The translations under genes and the position numbers were made by a program. From NCBI GenBank assembly GCA_965227875.1, contig OZ245783.1, positions 4,402,001 through 4,466,000 of the forward strand: a stretch of DNA of 64,000 nt, written 5' to 3'. How positions within the stretch are numbered: position 1 is the first letter of the stretch; each line of letters begins with the position of its first letter. A model generated the notes under the pieces. The model saw only the letters and a list, made by a program, of their open reading frames with translations. It was not told the origin of the DNA and made no database searches. This DNA comes from G965227875 sp965227875. GTDB lineage: Bacteria; Pseudomonadota; Alphaproteobacteria; Rhizobiales; JAJFHC01. Below, piece after piece: positions 18,251 through 25,831 of the stretch.

Positions 18251-18582
18251 AGTGTCAATCAGCGCAGACCAGAAGATGTCGGTTTGATGCGATGCACCAT
18301 TTTTCTGTGGCAATGCAGCAAATCAGGCGGTCGCGTGGCGCGAACAACAAACCCGATTTGATTCAGTTCTTTAGGCGCGAATTCAGAATACGTACGTTAA
18401 GTCTTTTTGCAGCTTCCATTTTTCCGGCTTTGACAATGACCGGATTGGCTGTTTCAATGCATCCGATACCTTCATGACACTGGCATGACGGAAACGGCGG
18501 GCGGAGACACGAAAAAAGCGTGATTCGCGAGCCACCTTGTCGAAACGTATTGCGGTGCGTTTCTAGAGCCTTGGGGAGGCGT
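18251..18582. other. Leader region of the first ABC transporter operon
   Basis: About 330 bases between the marR operator and the first ABC ATPase gene. It is relatively AT-rich and contains no believable gene. It holds the promoter at 18430-18458. The last 25 bases, from 18558, belong to the 1.27-kb direct repeat shared with the second operon. Confidence 0.6.
18430..18458 (+). promoter_or_regulatory. Sigma70-type promoter of ABC operon 1
   Basis: TTGACA at 18430-18435, a 17-nt spacer and TTCAAT at 18453-18458. The same element (TTGACA, 17 nt, TTGAAT, with shared TGGCTGTTT before the -10) lies in front of the paralogous operon at 23266-23294, outside the duplicated block. The surrounding DNA has diverged, so conservation supports function. 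Predicted 5' UTR is about 118 nt. Confidence 0.65.
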
Positions 18583-19695
18583 ATGACTGGTGAGGGAGTT
18601 TCTGGCGATCCGATGGTTCGGTTTGCCAACGTTCAGAAGAGTTACGATGGCGAGCAGCTTGTCGTAAAGGATCTCAATCTGGACATTGCGACGGGCGAGT
18701 TCGTGACGATGCTTGGCCCGTCTGGTTCCGGCAAGACGACGTGTCTGATGATGCTTGCGGGTTTTGAGCCTGCGACGCATGGCGAGATTTATCTGAACGG
18801 TCGTCCGATCAACAAGGTTCCGCCGCACAAGCGCGGGATCGGGATGGTTTTCCAGAACTATGCGCTTTTCCCGCACATGACGGTTGCGGAGAACCTGGCG
18901 TTTCCGCTTTCGGTTCGCGGCATGTCGAAGTCGGAGCAGGAAGATCGTGTGAACCGTGTTCTTGCGATGGTCGAGTTGCCGGAGATGGGCGGTCGCCGTC
19001 CGGCGCAGTTGTCGGGTGGCCAGCAGCAGCGCATTGCGGTTGCGCGCGCGCTTGTGTTCGAGCCTGACCTTGTCCTGATGGACGAGCCTCTCGGGGCTCT
19101 GGACAAGCAGCTTCGCGAGCAGATGCAGTACGAGATCAAGCACATTCACGAGAACCTCGGGGTTACGGTCGTTTATGTGACGCATGACCAGTCCGAGGCG
19201 CTGACGATGTCGAACCGGATTGCGGTGTTCAACGACGGCGTGATCCAGCAGCTTTCCTCGCCTGACGATCTTTACGAGCGTCCGGAGAATTCGTTCGTCG
19301 CCCAGTTCATCGGCGAGAACAACCGTCTTTCGGGCACGGTGAACGAGGTTCACCAGGACGGCACGTGCACGGTCGGTCTGGACAGCGGCGACGTTGTGCG
19401 CGCCAAGGCCGTGAACGTGAACGGTGCGGGGTCGAAGACGCTTCTTTCGATCCGTCCCGAGCGTGTCCAGATCAACCCGAACGGCAGTGCGGCGGGCAAT
19501 GTTCTTGATGGCCGCATCGAGGAGCTGATCTATCTCGGCGACCACATCCGCACGCGGATGTCGGTTGCCGGACATGACGACTTTATCGTGAAGGTTCCCA
19601 ACAATGCGGACCATCACGTTCTCCAGGAAGGCGAGACGACGAAGGTGGGCTGGGTGTCCGAGGACTGCCGTGCCCTGGACGTCTGGCCGGCCTGA
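18583..19695 (+). CDS. ABC transporter ATP-binding protein, PotA-like (copy 1)
   Basis: ATPase of a spermidine/putrescine-type importer, 370 aa. Walker A GPSGSGKT is at 45-52, the signature LSGGQQQR at 143-150 and Walker B VLMDEP at 164-169, with a C-terminal TOBE-like domain at about 280-368. The ATG at 18583 is preceded by GGGGAGG and begins inside the duplicated block, so it is preferred over an upstream start. The protein is identical to that at 23430-24542. Codon choice is rich in T-ending CTT, GTT, CGT and GGT, unlike the C-rich neighbours. The substrate class of the PotABCD family is polyamines or similar small cations, but the real ligand is unknown. Confidence 0.95.
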   Translation: MTGEGVSGDPMVRFANVQKSYDGEQLVVKDLNLDIATGEFVTMLGPSGSGKTTCLMMLAGFEPATHGEIYLNGRPINKVPPHKRGIGMVFQNYALFPHMTVAENLAFPLSVRGMSKSEQEDRVNRVLAMVELPEMGGRRPAQLSGGQQQRIAVARALVFEPDLVLMDEPLGALDKQLREQMQYEIKHIHENLGVTVVYVTHDQSEALTMSNRIAVFNDGVIQQLSSPDDLYERPENSFVAQFIGENNRLSGTVNEVHQDGTCTVGLDSGDVVRAKAVNVNGAGSKTLLSIRPERVQINPNGSAAGNVLDGRIEELIYLGDHIRTRMSVAGHDDFIVKVPNNADHHVLQEGETTKVGWVSEDCRALDVWPA

Positions 19696-19705
19696 GGATC
19701 TGCGC

Positions 19706-19739
19706 AATGCGGATTGGCCGGTCCTGGACCGGCCGCATT
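19706..19739 (+). other. Intercistronic hairpin, ATPase to binding protein (copy 1)
   Basis: Strong inverted repeat: AATGCGG(ATT)GGCCGGTCC, a 1-nt loop centre, then GGACCGGCCGCATT. It lies between the ATPase and binding-protein genes, inside the duplicated block. No T-tract follows, so it is more likely an mRNA processing or stability element than a terminator. Confidence 0.6.
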
Positions 19740-19789
19740 GAGGGGTGGTTCAACCACAACGGTTCAAATCAAAGGGAGTATGAGAACCA

Positions 19790-20881
19790 ATGAAATCTAC
19801 CTTGAAAATCCTGTCGATGGCCGCGGGCGCGCTTGCGCTTTCCGCCGCCGCCGCAAGTGCGGCCGACGCGATCACCGCGGTATCGTGGGGCGGCGCCTAC
19901 ACGAAAAGCCAGGTGAAGGCCTATCACGAGCCCTTCACCAAGGAGACCGGCGTCAAGATCAACTCGGTCGACTACAATGGCGGGATCGCCGAGATCAAGG
20001 CCCAGGTCGAGGCGGGTAACGTCACCTGGGACATCGTCGACGTCGAACTCTCCGATGCCGTTCGCGCCTGCGACGAGGGACTGCTGGAAACCATCGATCA
20101 TTCCACCCTCCCCCCCGCACCCGACGGCACGCCGGCCACCGAGGACTTCATCGAGGGCACACTGCACGAGTGCGCCGTGGCCAACATCGTCTGGTCGACG
20201 ATCTACGCCTATGACAAGAACAAGTTCTCGGGCAATGCGCCGAAAACCATTGCCGACTTCTTCGACACCAAGGCGTTCCCGGGCAAGCGCGGCATGCGCA
20301 AGGGCCCGAAAGCCAACCTCGAATTCGCTCTGCTCGCCGACGGCGTAGCGGCCGGCGATGTCTACAAGGTGCTTTCCACGCCCGAAGGCGTGGACCGCGC
20401 GTTCGCCAAGCTCGACACCATCAAGGGCGACATCGTCTGGTGGGAAGCCGGCGCACAGCCGCCGCAGCTCCTCGCGGACGGCGAAGTCGCCATGACGACC
20501 GCCTATAACGGCCGCATCTTCAACGCGGTCGCGAACGAAGACCGTCCGTTCGAGATCGTCTGGGACGGCCAGGTGTGGGACCTCGACCTCTGGGTCATCC
20601 CCAAGGGCGCGCCGAACAAGGAAACCGCTCTCAAGTTCCTGAAGTACTCCACGGACACGCAGCGGCTTGCCGACCAGGCGAAGTACATCTCCTACGGTCC
20701 GGCACGCAAGTCGTCCGCACCGCTCGTCGGCAAGTTCGACGGCAAGGACATCGAGATGGGTCCGCACATGCCGACCGCACCCGACAACATGAAAAACGCT
20801 CTCCAGAACAATTTCGAATGGTGGGCGGACAACCAGGACTCGCTCAACGAGCGGTTCAACGCCTGGCTCGCCAAGGGCTGA
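19790..20881 (+). CDS. ABC transporter substrate-binding protein, PotD-like (operon 1)
   Basis: A 363-aa periplasmic binding protein. The signal peptide MKSTLKILSMAAGALALSAA ends near ASA-AD (residue 24). The mature N-terminus AITAVSWGGAYTKSQ is typical of the PotD/extracellular binding protein family 1 group. Its first 13 residues are encoded by the duplicated block and equal those of the second binding protein. The rest has diverged strongly, so ligand specificity probably differs. A strong hairpin follows at 20896-20922. Confidence 0.92.
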   Translation: MKSTLKILSMAAGALALSAAAASAADAITAVSWGGAYTKSQVKAYHEPFTKETGVKINSVDYNGGIAEIKAQVEAGNVTWDIVDVELSDAVRACDEGLLETIDHSTLPPAPDGTPATEDFIEGTLHECAVANIVWSTIYAYDKNKFSGNAPKTIADFFDTKAFPGKRGMRKGPKANLEFALLADGVAAGDVYKVLSTPEGVDRAFAKLDTIKGDIVWWEAGAQPPQLLADGEVAMTTAYNGRIFNAVANEDRPFEIVWDGQVWDLDLWVIPKGAPNKETALKFLKYSTDTQRLADQAKYISYGPARKSSAPLVGKFDGKDIEMGPHMPTAPDNMKNALQNNFEWWADNQDSLNERFNAWLAKG

Positions 20882-20895
20882 CGGGCAATCGGAAC

Positions 20896-20922
20896 TCCGG
20901 CCGGGCCTCCTGCCCGGCCGGA
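20896..20922 (+). other. Hairpin after binding-protein gene 1
   Basis: Perfect 11-bp inverted repeat: TCCGGCCGGGC, loop CTCCT, GCCCGGCCGGA. It begins 15 bases after the stop codon of the binding-protein gene and precedes the permease gene. No T-tract follows. It could reduce read-through or protect the upstream mRNA and so favour binding-protein synthesis over permease. Confidence 0.65.
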
Positions 20923-20985
20923 ACCTGTCTGCGGGACCCGGGCAGTCTAGCGGACCAGCGAACGTGACCGGGGCGAAAGGGTGAC

Positions 20986-22248
20986 ATGACGGATCAGGCA
21001 CTTGGCGGTCAGGTTCTCGCCGCGGAAGACGGCGTTCCTCTCAAGACCAAGCTCGCACGGGCAACGCGCCGGCAGAAGATCCGGGCGCTCCTTCTTGTCG
21101 CACCGCTGTTTCTCTTCATCTTCTTCAGTTTCCTCTGGCCGATCGGCATGATGCTGCTGCGCTCTGTCGACAGTCCGGAATTCGGGCAGATCATGCACCG
21201 GACGACGGCCGCGCTCGAACAGTGGGACGGCAAGGAACTGCCGCCCGAATCGGCCTGGCAGGCTCTTGTCGAGGATCTCGCGGAGGCCCGTGCCGACAAG
21301 ACGATCGGCAAGGTCGCCAGCGTCGTGAACTTCGAACTGCCCGCCGCCAGAAGCCTCTTCATCAAGTCCGCGCGGAAAGCCCGCCAGATCAAGGAACCGC
21401 CTTACAAGGAAGCCTTGCTCGAAATCGAGAAGCGCTGGGACGACGTGAAGATCTGGTCGCTCATGAAGCAGCTTTCCTCGCCCTATACCGCGCGCTTCTA
21501 CGTCAATGCCGTGGACCGCCGCTTCAACGAGGACGGCGACATCGTGATGCAGCCCGAGGAGCGCCAGATCTATCTGCCGCTGTTCTGGCGCACGCTCGTC
21601 CTGAGCCTCATCGTGACCTCGGCCTGCCTTCTTCTGGGATATCCCGTCGCCTACCTGCTGTCCGTCCTGCCGCTGCGCACCTCCAACCTGCTCATGATCA
21701 TGGTGCTGCTGCCGTTCTGGACGTCGCTTCTCGTGAGGACAACGGCGTGGATCGCGCTGCTGCAGACACAGGGCGTCATAAACGACGTCATGGTCTGGAT
21801 CGGCATCATCGATGACGAGAACCGGGTTCAGCTCATCTTCAACGCCACGGGCACGGTCATCGCCATGACCCATATCCTGCTGCCGTTCATGATCCTGCCG
21901 CTCTATTCCGTCATGAAGACGATATCGCCGTCCTACATGCGCGCGGCGCGCTCGCTGGGCGCGAACCAGTTCACCGCCTTCGTGCGGGTCTACATGCCCC
22001 AGACGTTGCCCGGCGTCGGCGCGGGGTGCGTTCTCGTCTTCATCCTGTCCATCGGCTACTACATCACCCCGGCCCTGGTCGGCGGCGAGAGTGGCACGCT
22101 CATTTCCAACATGATCGCCTACCACATGCAGCGTTCGCTCAACTGGTCGCTGGCGGCCGCGCTGGCCACCATGCTGCTCGCGGGCGTGCTGATCCTCTAC
22201 TGGGTCTACAACCGCATGGTCGGCGTGGACAACGTCAAGCTCGGATAG
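20986..22248 (+). CDS. ABC transporter permease, PotB-like, with large periplasmic insertion (operon 1)
   Basis: Inner-membrane permease, 420 aa, much longer than PotB at about 285 aa. TM1 is at about 33-57, followed by about 140 mostly hydrophilic residues (60-200). The usual five-helix core then carries the EAA loop RAARSLGANQFTAFVRVYMP. The extra segment is predicted outside the cytoplasm between TM1 and TM2. The paralogue at 25832 has the same layout. It lies six bases before the partner permease. Confidence 0.9.
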   Translation: MTDQALGGQVLAAEDGVPLKTKLARATRRQKIRALLLVAPLFLFIFFSFLWPIGMMLLRSVDSPEFGQIMHRTTAALEQWDGKELPPESAWQALVEDLAEARADKTIGKVASVVNFELPAARSLFIKSARKARQIKEPPYKEALLEIEKRWDDVKIWSLMKQLSSPYTARFYVNAVDRRFNEDGDIVMQPEERQIYLPLFWRTLVLSLIVTSACLLLGYPVAYLLSVLPLRTSNLLMIMVLLPFWTSLLVRTTAWIALLQTQGVINDVMVWIGIIDDENRVQLIFNATGTVIAMTHILLPFMILPLYSVMKTISPSYMRAARSLGANQFTAFVRVYMPQTLPGVGAGCVLVFILSIGYYITPALVGGESGTLISNMIAYHMQRSLNWSLAAALATMLLAGVLILYWVYNRMVGVDNVKLG

Positions 22249-22254
22249 GATCCC

Positions 22255-23166
22255 ATGGCACTACCGGAATATGCAGGTCTCGGGGAACGCGTCTGGTACT
22301 ACGGATTCCGCGTGTTCTGCGCGCTGGTCTTCCTGTTCCTGATCCTTCCAATCCTCATCATCCTGCCCCTGTCGTTCAACACCGAGCCCTACTTCACCTT
22401 CACGCCGGGCATGCTGTCGCTGGATCCGGAGGCCTACTCGCTGCGCTGGTACGCCGATATCTTCAAGAACGGCATGGCCGAGCCGGACCGCGAGTTCGGC
22501 TGGGCCTTCCTTGCCGACAGCTGGGCGAACGGCCAGTGGATGCACTCGATGAAGAACAGCTTCATCATCGCAATCGCCTCGACCTTCCTGTCGGCGACGC
22601 TCGGCACGATCGCCGCCCTCGGACTTTCACAATCGCAACTGCCGGCGCGCGGCCTGATCATGTCGATCCTGATCTCGCCGATGATCGTTCCGATCATCAT
22701 CACGTCGGCCGGTCTGTTCTTCGCCTATTCCGCGGTCGGCCTGGCGTCGAGCTACGCGGGCATCATCCTCGCGCATACGGTCCTGGGCACGCCGTTCGTG
22801 GTGATCACCGTCACGGCCACGCTGATCGGTTTCGACAAGAGCCTGATTCGCGCCGGGCAGAACCTCGGGGCCTCTCCGAAGACCGTCTTTTTCAGGGTCA
22901 TCATGCCCCTGATTCTTCCCGGCGTGATTTCCGGTGCGCTGTTCGCGTTCATCACGTCTTTCGACGAGGTGGTCGCCGTCATCTTCCTCGCCGACTACGA
23001 CCAGAGAACCATTCCGCGCCAGATGTGGTCGGGGATCCGCGAACAGATTTCTCCCACTATTCTGGCGGTCGCGACCATTCTGGTCGTCCTGTCGATCCTG
23101 CTGCTGACGACGGTCGAACTGTTGCGCCGGCGTTCGGAACGCCTGCGCGGCTTGAGTCCCGGCTGA
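22255..23166 (+). CDS. ABC transporter permease, PotC-like (operon 1)
   Basis: Second permease of the importer, 303 aa, with six hydrophobic segments and the EAA loop RAGQNLGASPKTVFFRVIMP. The C-terminal tail RRRSERLRGLSPG is identical to that of the paralogue at 27126-28010. A loop of about 60 residues follows TM1. It completes operon 1 in the order ATPase, binding protein, PotB, PotC. Confidence 0.92.
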   Translation: MALPEYAGLGERVWYYGFRVFCALVFLFLILPILIILPLSFNTEPYFTFTPGMLSLDPEAYSLRWYADIFKNGMAEPDREFGWAFLADSWANGQWMHSMKNSFIIAIASTFLSATLGTIAALGLSQSQLPARGLIMSILISPMIVPIIITSAGLFFAYSAVGLASSYAGIILAHTVLGTPFVVITVTATLIGFDKSLIRAGQNLGASPKTVFFRVIMPLILPGVISGALFAFITSFDEVVAVIFLADYDQRTIPRQMWSGIREQISPTILAVATILVVLSILLLTTVELLRRRSERLRGLSPG

Positions 23167-23265
23167 CCGCAACAAGAACCCGCCTCCTCGCGAATGCCCG
23201 GCGTGACGACCGCCTGCCCGGTGACCGGTGCCGATAGGCGCATGTGCACGTCCCGACGGGCCTTT

Positions 23266-23294
23266 TTGACAATCAAGGCCATGGCTGTTTGAAT
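23266..23294 (+). promoter_or_regulatory. Sigma70-type promoter of ABC operon 2
   Basis: TTGACA at 23266-23271, a 17-nt spacer and TTGAAT at 23289-23294. TGGCTGTTT before the -10 and AATG at its end match the promoter of operon 1, although flanking bases differ. The predicted leader is about 130 nt and ends in the duplicated block from 23405. Confidence 0.65.
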
Positions 23295-23429
23295 GGCCGG
23301 AATTGGCGGCGATATGACGTGTTCATGTCGAGGGTGTCGTTTTCAGACGCAATCCGACCCAAACATGGGCGACCCTTGAACCAACGCGGCATAGGGGCAG
23401 CCGCCGTTTCTAGAGCCTTGGGGAGGCGT

Positions 23430-24542
23430 ATGACTGGTGAGGGAGTTTCTGGCGATCCGATGGTTCGGTTTGCCAACGTTCAGAAGAGTTACGATGGCGA
23501 GCAGCTTGTCGTAAAGGATCTCAATCTGGACATTGCGACGGGCGAGTTCGTGACGATGCTTGGCCCGTCTGGTTCCGGCAAGACGACGTGTCTGATGATG
23601 CTTGCGGGTTTTGAGCCTGCGACGCATGGCGAGATTTATCTGAACGGTCGTCCGATCAACAAGGTTCCGCCGCACAAACGCGGGATCGGGATGGTTTTCC
23701 AGAACTATGCGCTTTTCCCGCACATGACGGTTGCGGAGAACCTGGCGTTTCCGCTTTCGGTTCGCGGCATGTCGAAGTCGGAGCAGGAAGATCGTGTGAA
23801 CCGTGTTCTTGCGATGGTCGAGTTGCCGGAGATGGGCGGTCGCCGTCCGGCGCAGTTGTCGGGTGGCCAGCAGCAGCGCATTGCGGTTGCGCGCGCGCTT
23901 GTGTTCGAGCCTGATCTTGTCCTGATGGACGAGCCTCTCGGGGCTCTGGACAAGCAGCTTCGCGAGCAGATGCAGTACGAGATCAAGCACATTCACGAGA
24001 ACCTCGGGGTTACGGTCGTTTATGTGACGCACGACCAGTCCGAGGCGCTGACGATGTCGAACCGGATTGCGGTGTTCAACGACGGCGTGATCCAGCAGCT
24101 TTCCTCGCCTGACGATCTTTACGAGCGTCCGGAGAATTCGTTCGTCGCCCAGTTCATCGGCGAGAACAACCGTCTTTCGGGCACGGTGAACGAGGTTCAC
24201 CAGGACGGCACGTGCACGGTCGGCCTGGACAGCGGCGACGTCGTGCGCGCCAAGGCCGTGAACGTGAACGGTGCGGGGTCGAAGACGCTTCTTTCGATCC
24301 GTCCCGAGCGTGTCCAGATCAACCCGAACGGCAGTGCGGCGGGCAATGTTCTTGATGGCCGCATCGAGGAGCTGATCTATCTCGGCGACCACATCCGCAC
24401 GCGGATGTCGGTTGCCGGACATGACGACTTTATCGTGAAGGTTCCCAACAATGCGGACCATCACGTTCTCCAGGAAGGCGAGACGACGAAGGTGGGCTGG
24501 GTGTCCGAGGACTGCCGCGCCCTGGACGTCTGGCCGGCCTGA
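23430..24542 (+). CDS. ABC transporter ATP-binding protein, PotA-like (copy 2)
   Basis: Same 370-aa protein as copy 1, residue for residue by eye, with Walker A 45-52, signature 143-150 and Walker B 164-169. The start is set at the ATG after GGGGAGG, as in copy 1. The longer upstream frame is specific to this copy and lies outside the shared block. Because the ATPases are identical, they could be exchanged between the two importers. Codon use is T-rich, as in copy 1. Confidence 0.95.
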   Translation: MTGEGVSGDPMVRFANVQKSYDGEQLVVKDLNLDIATGEFVTMLGPSGSGKTTCLMMLAGFEPATHGEIYLNGRPINKVPPHKRGIGMVFQNYALFPHMTVAENLAFPLSVRGMSKSEQEDRVNRVLAMVELPEMGGRRPAQLSGGQQQRIAVARALVFEPDLVLMDEPLGALDKQLREQMQYEIKHIHENLGVTVVYVTHDQSEALTMSNRIAVFNDGVIQQLSSPDDLYERPENSFVAQFIGENNRLSGTVNEVHQDGTCTVGLDSGDVVRAKAVNVNGAGSKTLLSIRPERVQINPNGSAAGNVLDGRIEELIYLGDHIRTRMSVAGHDDFIVKVPNNADHHVLQEGETTKVGWVSEDCRALDVWPA

Positions 24543-24552
24543 GGATCTGCGC

Positions 24553-24586
24553 AATGCGGATTGGCCGGTCCTGGACCGGCCGCATT
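24553..24586 (+). other. Intercistronic hairpin, ATPase to binding protein (copy 2)
   Basis: Identical to the hairpin at 19706-19739: GGCCGGTCC pairs with GGACCGGCC and is extended by AATGCGG/CCGCATT with a 3-nt bulge. No T-tract follows. Retention in both operons fits a role in differential expression, although it is also inside the duplicated block. Confidence 0.6.
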
Positions 24587-24636
24587 GAGGGGTGGTTCAA
24601 CCACAACGGTTCAAATCAAAGGGAGTATGAGAACCA

Positions 24637-25743
24637 ATGAAATCTACCTTGAAAATCCTGTCGATGGCCGCGGGCGCATTCGCCCTGACGGTTGCGGCAG
24701 CCAGCGCCGCCGACGTAACGGTGGTGTCCTGGGGCGGTGCGTACACGGCATCGCAGCAGAAAGCCTACGGTGAGCCGTGGGAAAAGAAGACCGGCAAGGA
24801 AATTCACTGGGAAAACTACAATGGTGGTCTCGGTGAGGTTCGCACGCAGGTCACGTCCGGCAACGTGACGTGGGACATCGTCGACGTGCTGCCGCACGAA
24901 GGTCGTGTCGGTTGCGATGAAGGCCTGTTCGAGAAGATCCCGGACAGCGCATTCGAGCCCGCACCCGACGGCACGTCCTTCGCCGACGACATGCAGGTTC
25001 CGCGTCCGAACGAATGCGTGGCCCCGCAGATCTGGTGGTCCTACGTTCCGTTCTATGATGAGAAGGCCGCCGCGAAGAACTGGGGCGACAAGCGTCCGCA
25101 GACGATCGCCGACTTCTTCGACACGAAGACCTTCCCCGGCAAGCGTGGCATCCACACCTGGCCGAACGCTCTCATCGAGATGGCGCTCGTTGCCGATGGC
25201 GTCGCGATCAAGGACGTCTATAGCGTGATGGACACCGACGAAGGCATCGACCGCGCCTTCAAGAAGCTCGACGAGATCAAGGACGACGTCGTCTTCTGGT
25301 CCGCCGGCGCCAAGCCGCTGGAACTCGTCAAGTCCGGTGAAGTCGCCTACTCGCTGGCCTATAACGGCCGTGTCGGGGCAGCCATCCTGTCCGAAGGCGA
25401 GACCTTCGTCCCCGTGTGGCACGCTCAGGTGCTCGAGGAAGAATGGCTGACCGTCCTGAAAGGCGCGCCGAACAAGGAAGCCGCAATGGACTTCATCAAG
25501 TTCGCCACCGCACCGGAACAGCAGGCTGGCCAAGCCAAGTACATCAACTACGGCCCCATGCGTAAGTCTGCCTTCAAGATCATGAAGGACGGCGAGCCCT
25601 GGTTCCACAATGGCAAGACCATTTCCGAGCACATGCCGAACCGTCCGGAACTTCAGGACACCAACATCGTCGCCGACCCCGCATGGTGGGCCGACAACGG
25701 CGATGAGATCAAGGAACGTTTCGAAGCCTGGAAGGCCCAGTAA
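24637..25743 (+). CDS. ABC transporter substrate-binding protein, PotD-like (operon 2)
   Basis: A 368-aa periplasmic binding protein with a signal peptide ending near ASA-AD (residue 24) and the mature N-terminus VTVVSWGGAYTASQ. It shares the family frame with the operon 1 protein (for example TIADFFDTK, FPGKRG and GAPNKE) but differs across most of the sequence. Its proximity to creatinase makes a guanidino or quaternary amine ligand possible, but this is only contextual. It is flanked by hairpins on both sides. Confidence 0.92.
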   Translation: MKSTLKILSMAAGAFALTVAAASAADVTVVSWGGAYTASQQKAYGEPWEKKTGKEIHWENYNGGLGEVRTQVTSGNVTWDIVDVLPHEGRVGCDEGLFEKIPDSAFEPAPDGTSFADDMQVPRPNECVAPQIWWSYVPFYDEKAAAKNWGDKRPQTIADFFDTKTFPGKRGIHTWPNALIEMALVADGVAIKDVYSVMDTDEGIDRAFKKLDEIKDDVVFWSAGAKPLELVKSGEVAYSLAYNGRVGAAILSEGETFVPVWHAQVLEEEWLTVLKGAPNKEAAMDFIKFATAPEQQAGQAKYINYGPMRKSAFKIMKDGEPWFHNGKTISEHMPNRPELQDTNIVADPAWWADNGDEIKERFEAWKAQ

Positions 25744-25765
25744 CGCCTTGTAATCGCACAAGAGT

Positions 25766-25794
25766 TCACCCGGACGGCGTGTCCGTCCGGGTGA
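25766..25794 (+). other. Hairpin after binding-protein gene 2
   Basis: Perfect 12-bp inverted repeat: TCACCCGGACGG, loop CGTGT, CCGTCCGGGTGA. It begins 22 bases after the stop codon. Its sequence differs from the hairpin at 20896-20922 but its place is the same, and it lies outside the duplicated block. A hairpin at this position therefore seems to be kept in both operons independently of sequence. Confidence 0.68.
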
Positions 25795-25831
25795 TCGTCA
25801 GGGCTGACTGAAACCCGCCGGAGCCAAGCTC

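Larger units (their letters stand above)
18558..19830. repeat. Direct repeat copy 1 (ABC ATPase gene and start of the binding-protein gene)
   Basis: This 1273-base block recurs at 23405-24677 with a constant offset of 4847. It starts 25 bases before the ATPase ATG, covers the whole ATPase gene and the intercistronic hairpin, and ends 41 bases into the binding-protein gene. I see six single-base differences, all silent third-position changes in the ATPase gene. The ends coincide with sharp loss of similarity. No transposase is encoded and no terminal inverted repeats were noticed. Confidence 0.93.
23405..24677. repeat. Direct repeat copy 2 (ABC ATPase gene and start of the binding-protein gene)
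   Basis: Second copy of the 1273-base block at 18558-19830, in the same orientation, with six silent substitutions. It spans the end of the leader, the ATPase gene, the hairpin and the first 41 bases of the second binding-protein gene. Recombination between the copies would delete or duplicate 4847 bases, including the operon 1 binding protein and permeases. Confidence 0.93.

Noticed and set aside
16632..18287. 551-codon plus-strand frame across the synthase and marR genes
   Set aside because: It crosses two well-supported minus-strand genes and their operators.
18558..24677. Insertion sequence or composite transposon bounded by the 1273-bp repeats
   Set aside because: The repeats encode an ABC ATPase, with no transposase, terminal inverted repeat or visible target-site duplication.
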